From assembly GCA_947484245.1 (NCBI GenBank), contig CANKOT010000023.1, forward strand, positions 1 to 25,745: a DNA stretch of 25,745 nt, in the 5' to 3' direction. Below are positions 9,418 to 17,347 of this stretch, piece by piece (position 1 is the first letter of the stretch; the number at the start of each line of letters is the position of its first letter). The notes beneath the pieces are model-generated. The model saw only the letters and a program-made list of their open reading frames with translations, was not told the DNA's origin and did not search any database. This DNA comes from Comamonadaceae bacterium. GTDB taxonomy: Bacteria > Pseudomonadota > Gammaproteobacteria > Burkholderiales > Burkholderiaceae. A program made the translations under genes and the position numbers.

Positions 9418-10659
9418 ATGCAAACCCAACTCGCACCTGAGTTTCAAAACACCCTGATCGGAAAAGAAGCCGAGGCCATTTTGCGCCAATGTGTGCATTG
9501 TGGATTTTGCGCCGCCACTTGCCCCACCTATCAATTGATGGGCGATGAATTGGATGGGCCGCGTGGCCGCATTTATTTGATGAAGCAGGTGTTTGAAGGC
9601 GCAGAGCCCACGCGCAAAACACAACTGCATCTCGACCGATGCCTCACGTGCCGCAATTGCGAAACTACCTGTCCAAGTGGTGTTCAGTATGGTCATTTGG
9701 TCGACTTGGGTCGCAAGGTGGTAGATGCCAAAGTGCCAAGGCCTTTGAAAGAGCGCGCACTGCGTTGGGTGCTCAAAGAAGGTCTCACCTCTGCGCTGTT
9801 TGCACCCGCCATGAAATTGGGACAAAGTGTTCGAGGGCTTCTGCCTGCTGCCTTGAAGGCCAAGGTGCCTGCGCCGCAAAATGCAGGAGCTTGGCCACAA
9901 GAAACCCATGCACGCAAGGTCTTGATGTTGGCGGGTTGTGTGCAGCCCGCCATGATGCCCAACATCAACACGGCCACGGCGCGTGTGCTCAATGCTTGTG
10001 GCATTCAGGTCATTGTGCCGCCAGCGGCTGGATGCTGTGGCGCCGTGAAGTTTCACTTGAACGATCAAGTGGGTGGCTTAGATCACATGCGCCACAACAT
10101 CGATGCATGGTGGCCTTGGGTCGAACAAGGCGTTGAAGCCATTGTGATGAATGTTTCTGGTTGTGGCGTCACCGTGAAAGAGTATGGTCACTTGCTGCAA
10201 CACGATGCGCAATATGCGAACAAGGCGAGGCGCATTTCTGAACTCACACGCGACTTGAGCGAATTGTTGCCGATGTGTTTGCCTGAGCTTCAAAAGAAGT
10301 TAAAACCAGAGCAGGTTGAGCAAGTGGGCTTGCTTGCCTACCACCCGCCCTGCACATTGCAGCATGGCCAACAACTCAAAGGCGGCGTAGAGACGCAACT
10401 GGGCCAACTTGGCTTTAAGCTGCGTGTTGCCGACGTTGAATCACACTTGTGTTGTGGCTCGGCGGGCACTTATTCTGTGCTTCAAGCCGATACGGCCTAT
10501 GCTTTGCGCGATCGCAAATTGGGGCATCTGAACAAATTAGAGCCCACGGCTATTTTGAGCGCCAACATTGGCTGCATCACCCATTTGCAAAGCGGCGCCA
10601 ATGTGCCTGTGAGGCACTGGGTCGAGTTGGTGGATGAGGTCTTGGCAAAAAGTCAATGA
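9418..10659 (+). CDS. glcF: Glycolate oxidase iron-sulfur subunit GlcF
   Basis: Electron-transfer subunit of glycolate oxidase, passing electrons from the flavin subunits toward quinone at the inner membrane. The 413-residue protein has two 4Fe-4S motifs, CVHCGFCAATCP (Cys25, 28, 31, 35) and CLTCRNCETTCP (Cys75, 78, 81, 85), then two CCG-type cysteine-rich domains, seen as AGCCGAVKFH, HPPCTLQHGQ and CCGSAGTYSV. The last part is the usual GlcF/heterodisulfide-reductase-like arrangement. The start is 8 nt after the glcE stop, with GAGG upstream, so the two are co-translated. The stop lies 7 nt from the convergent peroxidase gene. Confidence 0.96.
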   Translation: MQTQLAPEFQNTLIGKEAEAILRQCVHCGFCAATCPTYQLMGDELDGPRGRIYLMKQVFEGAEPTRKTQLHLDRCLTCRNCETTCPSGVQYGHLVDLGRKVVDAKVPRPLKERALRWVLKEGLTSALFAPAMKLGQSVRGLLPAALKAKVPAPQNAGAWPQETHARKVLMLAGCVQPAMMPNINTATARVLNACGIQVIVPPAAGCCGAVKFHLNDQVGGLDHMRHNIDAWWPWVEQGVEAIVMNVSGCGVTVKEYGHLLQHDAQYANKARRISELTRDLSELLPMCLPELQKKLKPEQVEQVGLLAYHPPCTLQHGQQLKGGVETQLGQLGFKLRVADVESHLCCGSAGTYSVLQADTAYALRDRKLGHLNKLEPTAILSANIGCITHLQSGANVPVRHWVELVDEVLAKSQ

Positions 10660-10673
10660 ACTTAATTCATTGA
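10647..10673 (-). terminator. Weak terminator-like hairpin between glcF and the peroxidase gene
   Basis: TCAATGAA (10653-10660) and TTCATTGA (10666-10673) form a perfect 8-bp AT-rich stem with loop CTTAA. Read on the minus strand it is followed by C and then five T (opposite 10651-10647), so it could end the lplT-peroxidase transcript; on the plus strand no T-run follows. The stem includes both stop codons. Low GC makes it weak. Confidence 0.42.
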
Positions 10674-11164
10674 GCCACTGGGGCTGCTAGAGCCGCTTCA
10701 ATGTCTTGCGCCATTTTTTCTGGCTTGTCCATGGATGCGTAGCGCTTGATGACGCGGCCATCGCGCCCTACCAAAAACTTGGTGAAATTCCACTTAATGG
10801 CTTTGCTGCCCAATAGGCCGGGTGCTTCGGCGCACAGCCATTGGTAAAGCGGGTGGGCGTCAGGCCCATTCACATTGATTTTTTCCAGCATGGTGAAACT
10901 CACGCCGTAATTGACTTGGCAATAATTGGCAATGGCTTCATTGCTGCCAGGGTCTTGATTGCCAAATTGATTGCAAGGAAACCCCAACACCGCGAGGCCT
11001 TGGTCTTTGTATGACTGATGGACTTTTTCGAGCCCTGCAAATTGAGGTGTAAAGCCGCAAGCGCTGGCGGTGTTCACAATGAGCATGACTTTGCCGCGCA
11101 ATTGACTCAGCGCCAAGCTTTGGCCATTCATTTGAACCGCTTCAAAATCGTCAATCGTTTTCAC
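10667..11164 (-). CDS. Glutathione peroxidase family (Cys-type) thiol peroxidase
   Basis: Reduces hydrogen peroxide and organic hydroperoxides in the cytoplasm; bacterial Cys-type members often use thioredoxin rather than glutathione. About 165 residues. The peroxidatic Cys36 is in VNTASACGFTPQF and is encoded by TGC, so it is not selenocysteine. FPCNQFGNQ supplies the likely resolving Cys64 and catalytic Gln70, and KWNFTKFLV supplies the conserved Trp and Asn. The GTG at 11164 fits best: GAAGG lies 8 nt upstream and the family alignment begins there; an in-frame TTG at 11179 would add five residues but has no Shine-Dalgarno. It lies about 48 nt after lplT on the same strand, so probably one transcript. 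Confidence 0.93.
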   Translation of the reverse strand: MKTIDDFEAVQMNGQSLALSQLRGKVMLIVNTASACGFTPQFAGLEKVHQSYKDQGLAVLGFPCNQFGNQDPGSNEAIANYCQVNYGVSFTMLEKINVNGPDAHPLYQWLCAEAPGLLGSKAIKWNFTKFLVGRDGRVIKRYASMDKPEKMAQDIEAALAAPVAQ

Positions 11165-11212
11165 AGGAGGTGCCTTCAATGAAGGGAGTCAAAGGGTCGA
11201 ACTGCTGAACAC

Positions 11213-12496
11213 TCAGCCATGAAGGTTGTCGTTTTTAGCCACATCCATCAAATGCTTGACCTCTTCACTGTGCTCGCGCAAGTTGCGCTCGTGCCAACGC
11301 TTAATGAGCCACATGAAACTGGCCACCACAAAACCAAAGGCGGTGATGGCACCAAAGGCAGAAAGCCCCATACCGGTAGACAGCGTGTATAAACCGCCCA
11401 ACAACAAAATACAGACCTGCTCATTGAAGTTTTGGACAGCAATAGAGCGCCCGGCGCCCATCAGATTGTGACCACGATGTTGCAGCAACGCATTCATGGG
11501 GACCACCAGGAAGCCACCCAAAGCACCCAACAAAATGAGGAACGGTGCAGCAACCCAAACGTTGTCTATGAAATTCATGCCCATGACCAACACGCCCATG
11601 GCAATGCCCAGCGGCATCACGAGTGTGGCTTGGTGCAGCTTCATGCGCACCGAGGCGACCACGGCACCGACGGCCGTGCCGATGGCCACGACACCCACCA
11701 AGCTAGAGGCCTGTGTGGTGGAGTAACCCAAAGCGGCGGCACTCCAAGCCAACACGATGTAACGCAAGTTGCCCGACACGCCCCAAAACAAAGTGGTTGT
11801 TGCCAAAGAAATCTGTCCCAGTTTGTCTTGCCACAAACGTGTATTGCAGCCCCAAAAATCGGGTAACAAGCTTGCATAGTTCTTGGGCATGGCGCGCATC
11901 TCAACGCCGGTGTGGGGAATGCGTGTGTTGAACCATGCTGCCAATGCATAAAAAGAAATTAACAGCACAATGGCCGCTTCTGGTGCGGTGTCGATGCCGG
12001 TGTCAATGAAGGGCAGGTCGAAATCCAACATGAACCCAGACACATTGGCGCCGACCAATTGGCCGCCAATCAAGACTCCCAAAATGATGGAGGCAATGGT
12101 TAAACCCTCAATCCATCCATTGGCCTTGACCAATTGAGAGGATGGGAGCAACTCAGTCAAGATGCCGTACTTGGCGGGTGAGTAAGCAGCAGCGCCCAAG
12201 CCCACAATGGCGTAAGACAAAAGCGGATGCGTGCCAAACAGCATCATCAAACACCCCACCACCTTGATGGCGTTGCTGATGAACATGACCTCGCCTTTGG
12301 GCCGCGAGTCAGCAAAGGCGCCAACAAAGGGCGCAAGCACCACATAAAAAAGCGCGAACATGGGCACCAAAGCCGCACGTTGCCATTCGGCACCACCACT
12401 GATGCGAATGAGTTCAACGGCCGCAACAAAAAGGGCGTTGTCGGCCAGCGAACTGAAAAACTGGGCCGACATGATCGTGTAAAAACCGCGCTTCAT
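11213..12496 (-). CDS. lplT: Lysophospholipid transporter LplT (MFS)
   Basis: Inner-membrane MFS flippase that returns lysophospholipids to the cytoplasmic leaflet for re-acylation by Aas in E. coli. The 427-residue protein begins MKRGFYTIMSAQFFSSLADN, which matches the LplT family start, and has AYSPAKYGILTELLP, the family hallmark in the fifth helix region. Around 10-12 hydrophobic segments are visible. The start at 12496 is the only plausible one because a stop codon lies just upstream in frame. An acyltransferase (aas) is not adjacent here. Divergent from alr, with a 168-nt shared gap that shows no convincing promoter pair. The gene pairing lplT-alr is common in betaproteobacteria (recollection, not checked). 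Confidence 0.9.
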   Translation of the reverse strand: MKRGFYTIMSAQFFSSLADNALFVAAVELIRISGGAEWQRAALVPMFALFYVVLAPFVGAFADSRPKGEVMFISNAIKVVGCLMMLFGTHPLLSYAIVGLGAAAYSPAKYGILTELLPSSQLVKANGWIEGLTIASIILGVLIGGQLVGANVSGFMLDFDLPFIDTGIDTAPEAAIVLLISFYALAAWFNTRIPHTGVEMRAMPKNYASLLPDFWGCNTRLWQDKLGQISLATTTLFWGVSGNLRYIVLAWSAAALGYSTTQASSLVGVVAIGTAVGAVVASVRMKLHQATLVMPLGIAMGVLVMGMNFIDNVWVAAPFLILLGALGGFLVVPMNALLQHRGHNLMGAGRSIAVQNFNEQVCILLLGGLYTLSTGMGLSAFGAITAFGFVVASFMWLIKRWHERNLREHSEEVKHLMDVAKNDNLHG

Positions 12497-12664
12497 GAAA
12501 TCATGCAGTGATTCGGTAGGGCACAGGCCCTAACTCGAAATAATGAAAATTGAACAAAGCAACACTTGCCGTGCAGATGTTGGCGTAAGTTTCGGTTATA
12601 TCACGCTCTGAAGTGACACAATCTAGGCTTCTTCCCTTGATTGATTTCTGTTTAACGATCTGAC

Positions 12665-13780
12665 ATGCCAAGACCGATTCAGGCCACCATTGACCTTCAA
12701 GCTTTGCGACACAACCTTGCGCAAATGAAATCAGCCGCACCCGATGCTTTGGTTTGGGCCGTCGTCAAAGCCAATGCCTATGGCCATGGCATTGAACGCG
12801 TTTTCGAGGGCTTGCGCGGCGCGGACGGCTTTGCATTGCTTGATTTGGCAGAGGCCGAGCGCGTTCGCCAGCTGGGCTGGCGCGGCCCTATCCTTTTATT
12901 GGAAGGGGCTTTTGAAACCCGCGATCTTGAAATGTGTTCTCGTTTGAACTTGTGGCATGTGGTGCACTGCGAGGCCCAAATTGACATGTTGGCGGTTCAC
13001 AAAACACATCAGGCGCACCGCGTATTCCTTAAAATGAATACGGGTATGAACCGCCTGGGTTTTACCCCGCAAGCCTTTCGAGCGGCTTGGACACGGCTCA
13101 ATGCCTTGCCGCAAGTAGACGAAATTTCTCTCATGTCTCACTTCAGTGATGCAGATAGCGACAAAGGAATTTCAGCAGCCATGGCGCTGTTTCAAAAATA
13201 TACCCACGACTTGTCGGGGGAACGCAGTCTTTGTAACAGTGCAGCCGTTTTGCGTCACGCCAAAGACGCCAAGGTCCGCGTTGACTGGTTGCGGCCAGGT
13301 ATTGCGCTTTATGGCAGTTCTCCTGATGACCCCTCACATTCGGCAGCACATTGGGGCTTGAAGCCGGTGATGAGTTTGAATGCCGCGGTCATCGGTGTGC
13401 AACATTTGCAAATCGGTGACACGGTGGGTTATGGCTCAGCGTTTGTGGCCTATCGACCGATGCGAATTGGCGTCGTGGCTTGTGGCTATGCAGATGGTTA
13501 TCCAAGACATGCACCGACTGGCACGCCCGTTTGCATCGATGGCATTCGATCGAGAACGCTGGGGCGCGTGAGCATGGACATGCTCACCGTTGACATCACT
13601 GATTTGCCGCTTGCCAATAGAGGCAGCGAGGTCACGTTGTGGGGCTTGCCCACCAAGACAAGCACGCCTTCTGTGGGGGTCTCCATTGATGAAGTGGCCA
13701 ATGCTGCAGGCACTGTGGGCTATGAGTTGATGTGTGCTTTGGCTGCGCGCGTGCCTGTCACAGTTTTGGACTCGCCTTGA
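12665..13780 (+). CDS. alr: Alanine racemase
   Basis: PLP enzyme that interconverts L- and D-alanine for peptidoglycan. The 371-residue length is typical. The PLP lysine is K35 in VVKANAYGHG, and the opposing catalytic tyrosine is Y256 in GDTVGYGSAF; the LRPGIALYG block (209-217) and MNTGMNRLGF (124-133) are also conserved. The barrel comes first, the beta domain from about residue 235. The ATG at 12665 has no clear Shine-Dalgarno. Its TGA stop overlaps the likely TTG start of the next gene by 4 nt. Distance from dacC in the same window (also peptidoglycan) is over 10 kb, so no functional cluster is implied. Confidence 0.96.
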   Translation: MPRPIQATIDLQALRHNLAQMKSAAPDALVWAVVKANAYGHGIERVFEGLRGADGFALLDLAEAERVRQLGWRGPILLLEGAFETRDLEMCSRLNLWHVVHCEAQIDMLAVHKTHQAHRVFLKMNTGMNRLGFTPQAFRAAWTRLNALPQVDEISLMSHFSDADSDKGISAAMALFQKYTHDLSGERSLCNSAAVLRHAKDAKVRVDWLRPGIALYGSSPDDPSHSAAHWGLKPVMSLNAAVIGVQHLQIGDTVGYGSAFVAYRPMRIGVVACGYADGYPRHAPTGTPVCIDGIRSRTLGRVSMDMLTVDITDLPLANRGSEVTLWGLPTKTSTPSVGVSIDEVANAAGTVGYELMCALAARVPVTVLDSP

Positions 13781-14685
13781 ACGCCAAGAAGCAAAGCAAT
13801 TTGGCCCTGGTGGCCGCGTTCATGTTGATCTTGATTTGGGGCGCCAACTTCAGCGTTCAAAAGTATCTGATTGACACCTTGTCGCCAAGTGGTTTTTTGT
13901 TTGCGCGTTACTTGATCATGCCGACCTGTGCCTTGATCATGATGCGCATCACATTGGGTCAATTTTTTCCGCCCATGGCGCGAAAAGATCTCATTGAGTT
14001 GGCAAGTTTGGGCTTTATAGGACACAGCTTGCACGTGGGCATTGTTTGTTATGGCATCTATTTGTCAACGCCCTTTTCAAGCTCCGTGATATTGGCCTGC
14101 GGCCCTATTTTCACTTTGCTGATCTTGCGCTGGAAGGGCCATGAAAGACTTCAGCGTTATCAAATCATGGGCGTGTCGGTTGCGTTTGCCGGCGTCCTGC
14201 TGTTCCTTTCTGAAAAAATCATGAAAGGTGATCTGCGGGCCACGGGCGGTGACATTGTGCTTTTTGTGGCCGCAGTTTTATTTTCTTACTATACCGTTCA
14301 AGCCAAACCCATGCTTGAAAAACACGGCAGCATTTTGACCATGGGCTACGCCACGCTTTGGGGTGGCTTGCCCGTCATGTTATTGACAATTCCTGCTGGG
14401 CTCGAAGCGCCTTGGGCCAGTTTGGGCGCTCAAGGTTGGGCCGCCATGGGGTGGTCAGTTTTGATTTCCGCTTTTGGGGGTTGGTTGGTTTGGGGCTGGG
14501 TGAATCAGGTTCGGGGTGTGGCCAAAACGGCACCCCTCATGTACCTCATGCCGCCCGTGGCAGGTTTGTTTGCATGGGCCATCACCGGCGAGCAATACAC
14601 CGCCACCAAATTGGCAGGTGCCGCCATTGCGTTGTTAGGTGTTGCCTGCTCGCAATTTTCGCCTCAGCGCAAAAATCCGTCGTAA
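13777..14685 (+). CDS. EamA/DMT family transporter
   Basis: Predicted ten-helix inner-membrane transporter of 302 residues in the drug/metabolite superfamily, with two EamA repeats (about residues 8-140 and 150-290). The first helix LILIWGANFSVQKYLID and the second-repeat region, ending MYLMPPVAGLFAWAITGEQ, are typical. Substrates of this family include amino acids and other metabolites and cannot be read from sequence. The start is taken as TTG at 13777, overlapping the alr stop as TTGA, because it gives the usual short N terminus (NAKKQSNLALVAAF); the frame is open to 13732 inside alr. The next ATG, at 13822, would cut into helix 1. Its 3' end overlaps the convergent TSUP gene by 22 bp. Confidence 0.85.
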   Translation: MNAKKQSNLALVAAFMLILIWGANFSVQKYLIDTLSPSGFLFARYLIMPTCALIMMRITLGQFFPPMARKDLIELASLGFIGHSLHVGIVCYGIYLSTPFSSSVILACGPIFTLLILRWKGHERLQRYQIMGVSVAFAGVLLFLSEKIMKGDLRATGGDIVLFVAAVLFSYYTVQAKPMLEKHGSILTMGYATLWGGLPVMLLTIPAGLEAPWASLGAQGWAAMGWSVLISAFGGWLVWGWVNQVRGVAKTAPLMYLMPPVAGLFAWAITGEQYTATKLAGAAIALLGVACSQFSPQRKNPS

Positions 14686-15422
14686 GCGGTTTTCATGATG
14701 AGCGCGCTCACGACGGCCAAGAAGGCATAACGCACAAAACCTGCACCGTGTTTGAGCGCCAACCGGGTGCCAATGAGGCTCCCAAGCACATTGGCCACTG
14801 CCATTGGCAGCGCTAAATGCCACCACACATGGCCTTGCCATGTGAACAGTGCCAAGGCAGAAAAGTTGGTGGCCGTGTTCATCAGTTTGGACGAGGCCGA
14901 TGCGTTCAAGAAGTCATAGCCCAAGAAGCGGACATAGGCAAAGACAAAAAAACTGCCTGTGCCTGGCCCAAAAAACCCATCGTAAAAGCCAATCAGTAAG
15001 CCGATGGCAGCCGCTACAAAGGCCTCTTTTTTACCCTGAAATCGCGGCGCATGCATCTGCCCCATGTTTTTCTTGGCAAGGGTGTAGAAGAGCAGTGTGA
15101 TGAGCAAAAACGGCAAGGCTTTTCGCAAAAAGCTCGGGTCAATGTGGGTGACGGTCCAAGCGCCGCAAACAGAGCCCAAAAGTCCAGCCAAGGCAGCCGG
15201 AATTAGAGCTGACCAACGGAGGTCAATTTTTTTACTGAATTGATAGCTTGCAAAAGCGGTGCCCCAAATGGCTGCGCTTTTGTTGGTGCCAACCAAGGTT
15301 GCGGGAGGCGCAAAAGGAAACGTGGCGAACAGGGCTGGAACCAAAATGAGACCGCCACCGCCCACAATGGAATCGACCATGCCTGCAAACAGCGAGGCTA
15401 GGGAGACAATCAGTATTTCCAT
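14664..15422 (-). CDS. Sulfite exporter TauE/SafE (TSUP) family permease
   Basis: Inner-membrane permease of about 252 residues, YfcA-like, with eight or so hydrophobic segments. The two half-motifs of the family are visible: VDSIVGGGGLILVPAL near the N terminus with VGTNKSAAIWGT, and the second repeat YDGFFGPGTGSFFVFA with ASSKLMNTATN. Family members move sulfite, sulfoacetate, taurine-derived or other organic anions; the substrate here is unknown. The ATG at 15422 is preceded by an in-frame TTG, which would sit inside a T-tract. The start codon is only 1 nt from the T-run of an intrinsic terminator, so there is no room for a Shine-Dalgarno apart from the hairpin itself. Confidence 0.87.
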   Translation of the reverse strand: MEILIVSLASLFAGMVDSIVGGGGLILVPALFATFPFAPPATLVGTNKSAAIWGTAFASYQFSKKIDLRWSALIPAALAGLLGSVCGAWTVTHIDPSFLRKALPFLLITLLFYTLAKKNMGQMHAPRFQGKKEAFVAAAIGLLIGFYDGFFGPGTGSFFVFAYVRFLGYDFLNASASSKLMNTATNFSALALFTWQGHVWWHLALPMAVANVLGSLIGTRLALKHGAGFVRYAFLAVVSALIMKTAYDGFLR

Positions 15423-15423
15423 C

Positions 15424-15451
15424 AAAAAAAAGCGCCGCTTGCGCGACGCTT
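15424..15451 (-). terminator. Rho-independent terminator abutting the TSUP start codon
   Basis: On the minus strand, AAGCGTCGC pairs with GCGGCGCTT (one G-U pair) around a GCAA tetraloop, followed by six further T. The plus strand would have a C-A mismatch and no T-run, so the direction is minus. It lies about 130 nt after the GMC gene stop and would end the SDR-MaoC-mmsA-GMC transcript, or act as an attenuator of the TSUP gene, whose ATG is 1 nt past the T-run. Confidence 0.85.
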
Positions 15452-15580
15452 GTAAAAAGTCACATCTCGTTGTGGATGTTTAAATTCGACTGGTTTGGGT
15501 GTCTCCTCTGCCCTCAAAACGAACCCAAACAGCAGTTCATCGAGTGAATGAAATGTAAAACGCTTCATGGGGCTTTGCCA

Positions 15581-17320
15581 TCAGGGATTTCCCGCGGCAA
15601 ACTCCTTGGCATATTTGGCCATCCAGTGCGCTGCTTTTTCCGCAATCATCAAAGTGGGGCTGTTGGTATTGCCGCTGGTAATGGTGGGCATCACGCCTGC
15701 ATCCACCACGCGCAAGCCGCGAATGCCGCGCACTTGCAATTGGCTGTTGACGACACTCATGGGGTCGTCTTCACGTCCCATGCGGGTTGTGCCCACAGGA
15801 TGAAAAATGGTGCTGGCAATGTCGCCTGCAAGGCGGGCCAGCTCTTCATCGGTTTGGTATTGAACGCCGGGCTTGAACTCTTCGGGTTCAAAGGCTGCCA
15901 TGGCTGCCTGCGACATGATGCGCCGGGTGACGCGCAAGCTGTCGGCAGCCACTTTCCGATCTTCTTCGGTACTCAAATAATTGGGGGCAATGGCCGGCGG
16001 TGTTTTAAAGTCTGGGCTCTTTAAGCTGACGCTGCCGCGGCTGCTGGGGTTTAAGTTGCAAACGCTGGCCGTGATGGCGGGGAAGCTGTGCAAGGGCTCA
16101 CCAAAGGCGTCAAGGCTGAGAGGTTGCACATGGTATTGAATGTTGGCCCATTCGCGCTGCTCATCGCTTTTGGTAAATGCACCCAATTGACTGGGCGCCA
16201 TGCTCATGGGCCCCGATCTGGACAGGGCATATTCCAAACCAATTTTGGCCTTGCCCCACCAACTGTTGGCCAAAGTGTTCAGCGTTTTGGCATTCTTCAC
16301 TTTGTAAACTGAACGAATTTGCAAATGGTCTTGCAAATTGGCACCCACGCCCGGCAAGTCATGGGTCACATCGATGCCCACTTGTTTCAGATCGTGGCCA
16401 GGGCCGATGCCAGAGAGTTGCAAAATTTGGGCAGAGCCAATGCTGCCCGCACTGAGCGCCACTTCGCGCGTGGCGGTGGCCGTGACCAACTGGTGGCCGT
16501 CCCAAGCCTTGACGCCTGTGCATCGCTTGCCACCATCGGCATCGGTCTCAATGACCAGCCCTGCCACTTGGGCTTGTGTCCAAAGTTCAAAGTTGGGACG
16601 AGCAAAGCAGGTGGGCCTTAAAAAGGCTTGCGCAGTATTCCAGCGCCATCCACTTTTTTGATTCACTTCAAAATAGCCAACGCCTTCGTTGTTGCCCTGA
16701 TTGAAATCACTTGAAGAGGGAATGCCTGCTTGCTCAGCCGCAAGCGCAAAAGCATCTAGCACCCCCCAACTCAAACGCTGTTTTTCAACACGCCATTCGC
16801 CGCCTGCTTGGCGCGCTTTGAGAAGTTGGAAGTAATCGGTCGAAGCGGGGTTGTCATGCGTTTGGGGCTTGAGCAGTTCGGTGACAACACCTTTCGCGCC
16901 ATGCGCCTCAGAGGCGCCCTTGTGGTGATCTTCGTGCAATCTGAAATAGGGCAGGCACTGGTCCCAGCGCCACGCGTCATCACCGGTGAGCTTGGCCCAT
17001 TGATCGTAATCACGCGACTGACCGCGCATGTAAATCATGCCATTGATGCTGCTACAACCGCCCAATACTTTGCCCCGAGGGTAGCGCAACGATCGACCGT
17101 TCAAGCCTTGCGCAGCCTCTGTTTGATAAAGCCAATCGGTGCGGGGGTTGCCAATGCAATACAAATAACCAACCGGAATGTGAATCCAGTGGTAGTCGTC
17201 ACGCTTACCGGCCTCAATCAGCAAAACACGCTTGCTGGCATCGGCTGACAAGCGGTTCGCCAAAAGACAACCTGCAGTGCCTGCGCCAACGATGATGTAG
17301 TCAAAAGTGCTGTCGTTCAT
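15581..17320 (-). CDS. GMC family oxidoreductase (choline dehydrogenase-like)
   Basis: FAD enzyme that oxidises an alcohol to an aldehyde, 579 residues. The dinucleotide motif VGAGTAG (11-17) with Glu36 binds ADP; RGKVLGGCSSINGMIYMRG (82-100) is GMC signature 1, and AGSIGSAQILQLSGIG is signature 2. The catalytic His is near 507 (FHPVGTTRMG) and the Asn near 551 (GNTNSPTLMIAE). There is no signal peptide or haem site. The ATG at 17320 has TAAGG upstream. It is 27 nt after mmsA and last in the SDR-MaoC-mmsA-GMC run. Pairing with a CoA-acylating aldehyde dehydrogenase, not a betaine aldehyde dehydrogenase, argues against choline; a hydroxyacid or primary alcohol is more likely (inference). Confidence 0.92.
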   Translation of the reverse strand: MNDSTFDYIIVGAGTAGCLLANRLSADASKRVLLIEAGKRDDYHWIHIPVGYLYCIGNPRTDWLYQTEAAQGLNGRSLRYPRGKVLGGCSSINGMIYMRGQSRDYDQWAKLTGDDAWRWDQCLPYFRLHEDHHKGASEAHGAKGVVTELLKPQTHDNPASTDYFQLLKARQAGGEWRVEKQRLSWGVLDAFALAAEQAGIPSSSDFNQGNNEGVGYFEVNQKSGWRWNTAQAFLRPTCFARPNFELWTQAQVAGLVIETDADGGKRCTGVKAWDGHQLVTATATREVALSAGSIGSAQILQLSGIGPGHDLKQVGIDVTHDLPGVGANLQDHLQIRSVYKVKNAKTLNTLANSWWGKAKIGLEYALSRSGPMSMAPSQLGAFTKSDEQREWANIQYHVQPLSLDAFGEPLHSFPAITASVCNLNPSSRGSVSLKSPDFKTPPAIAPNYLSTEEDRKVAADSLRVTRRIMSQAAMAAFEPEEFKPGVQYQTDEELARLAGDIASTIFHPVGTTRMGREDDPMSVVNSQLQVRGIRGLRVVDAGVMPTITSGNTNSPTLMIAEKAAHWMAKYAKEFAAGNP

Positions 17321-17347
17321 GGCGCCTTAATGGAGATGAGTCGGTGC

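Noticed and set aside
11044..11076. Selenocysteine at the peroxidase active site
   Set aside because: The active-site codon is TGC, so this is a Cys-type enzyme.
15493..15530. 8-bp inverted repeat GTTTGGGT/ACCCAAAC downstream of the GMC gene
   Set aside because: The loop is 22 nt and no T-run follows; too little to call a terminator or operator next to the much stronger hairpin at 15424.
15548..16024. Plus-strand open frame opposite the GMC gene
   Set aside because: It is antisense to a gene with clear GMC motifs and has no domain signature of its own.
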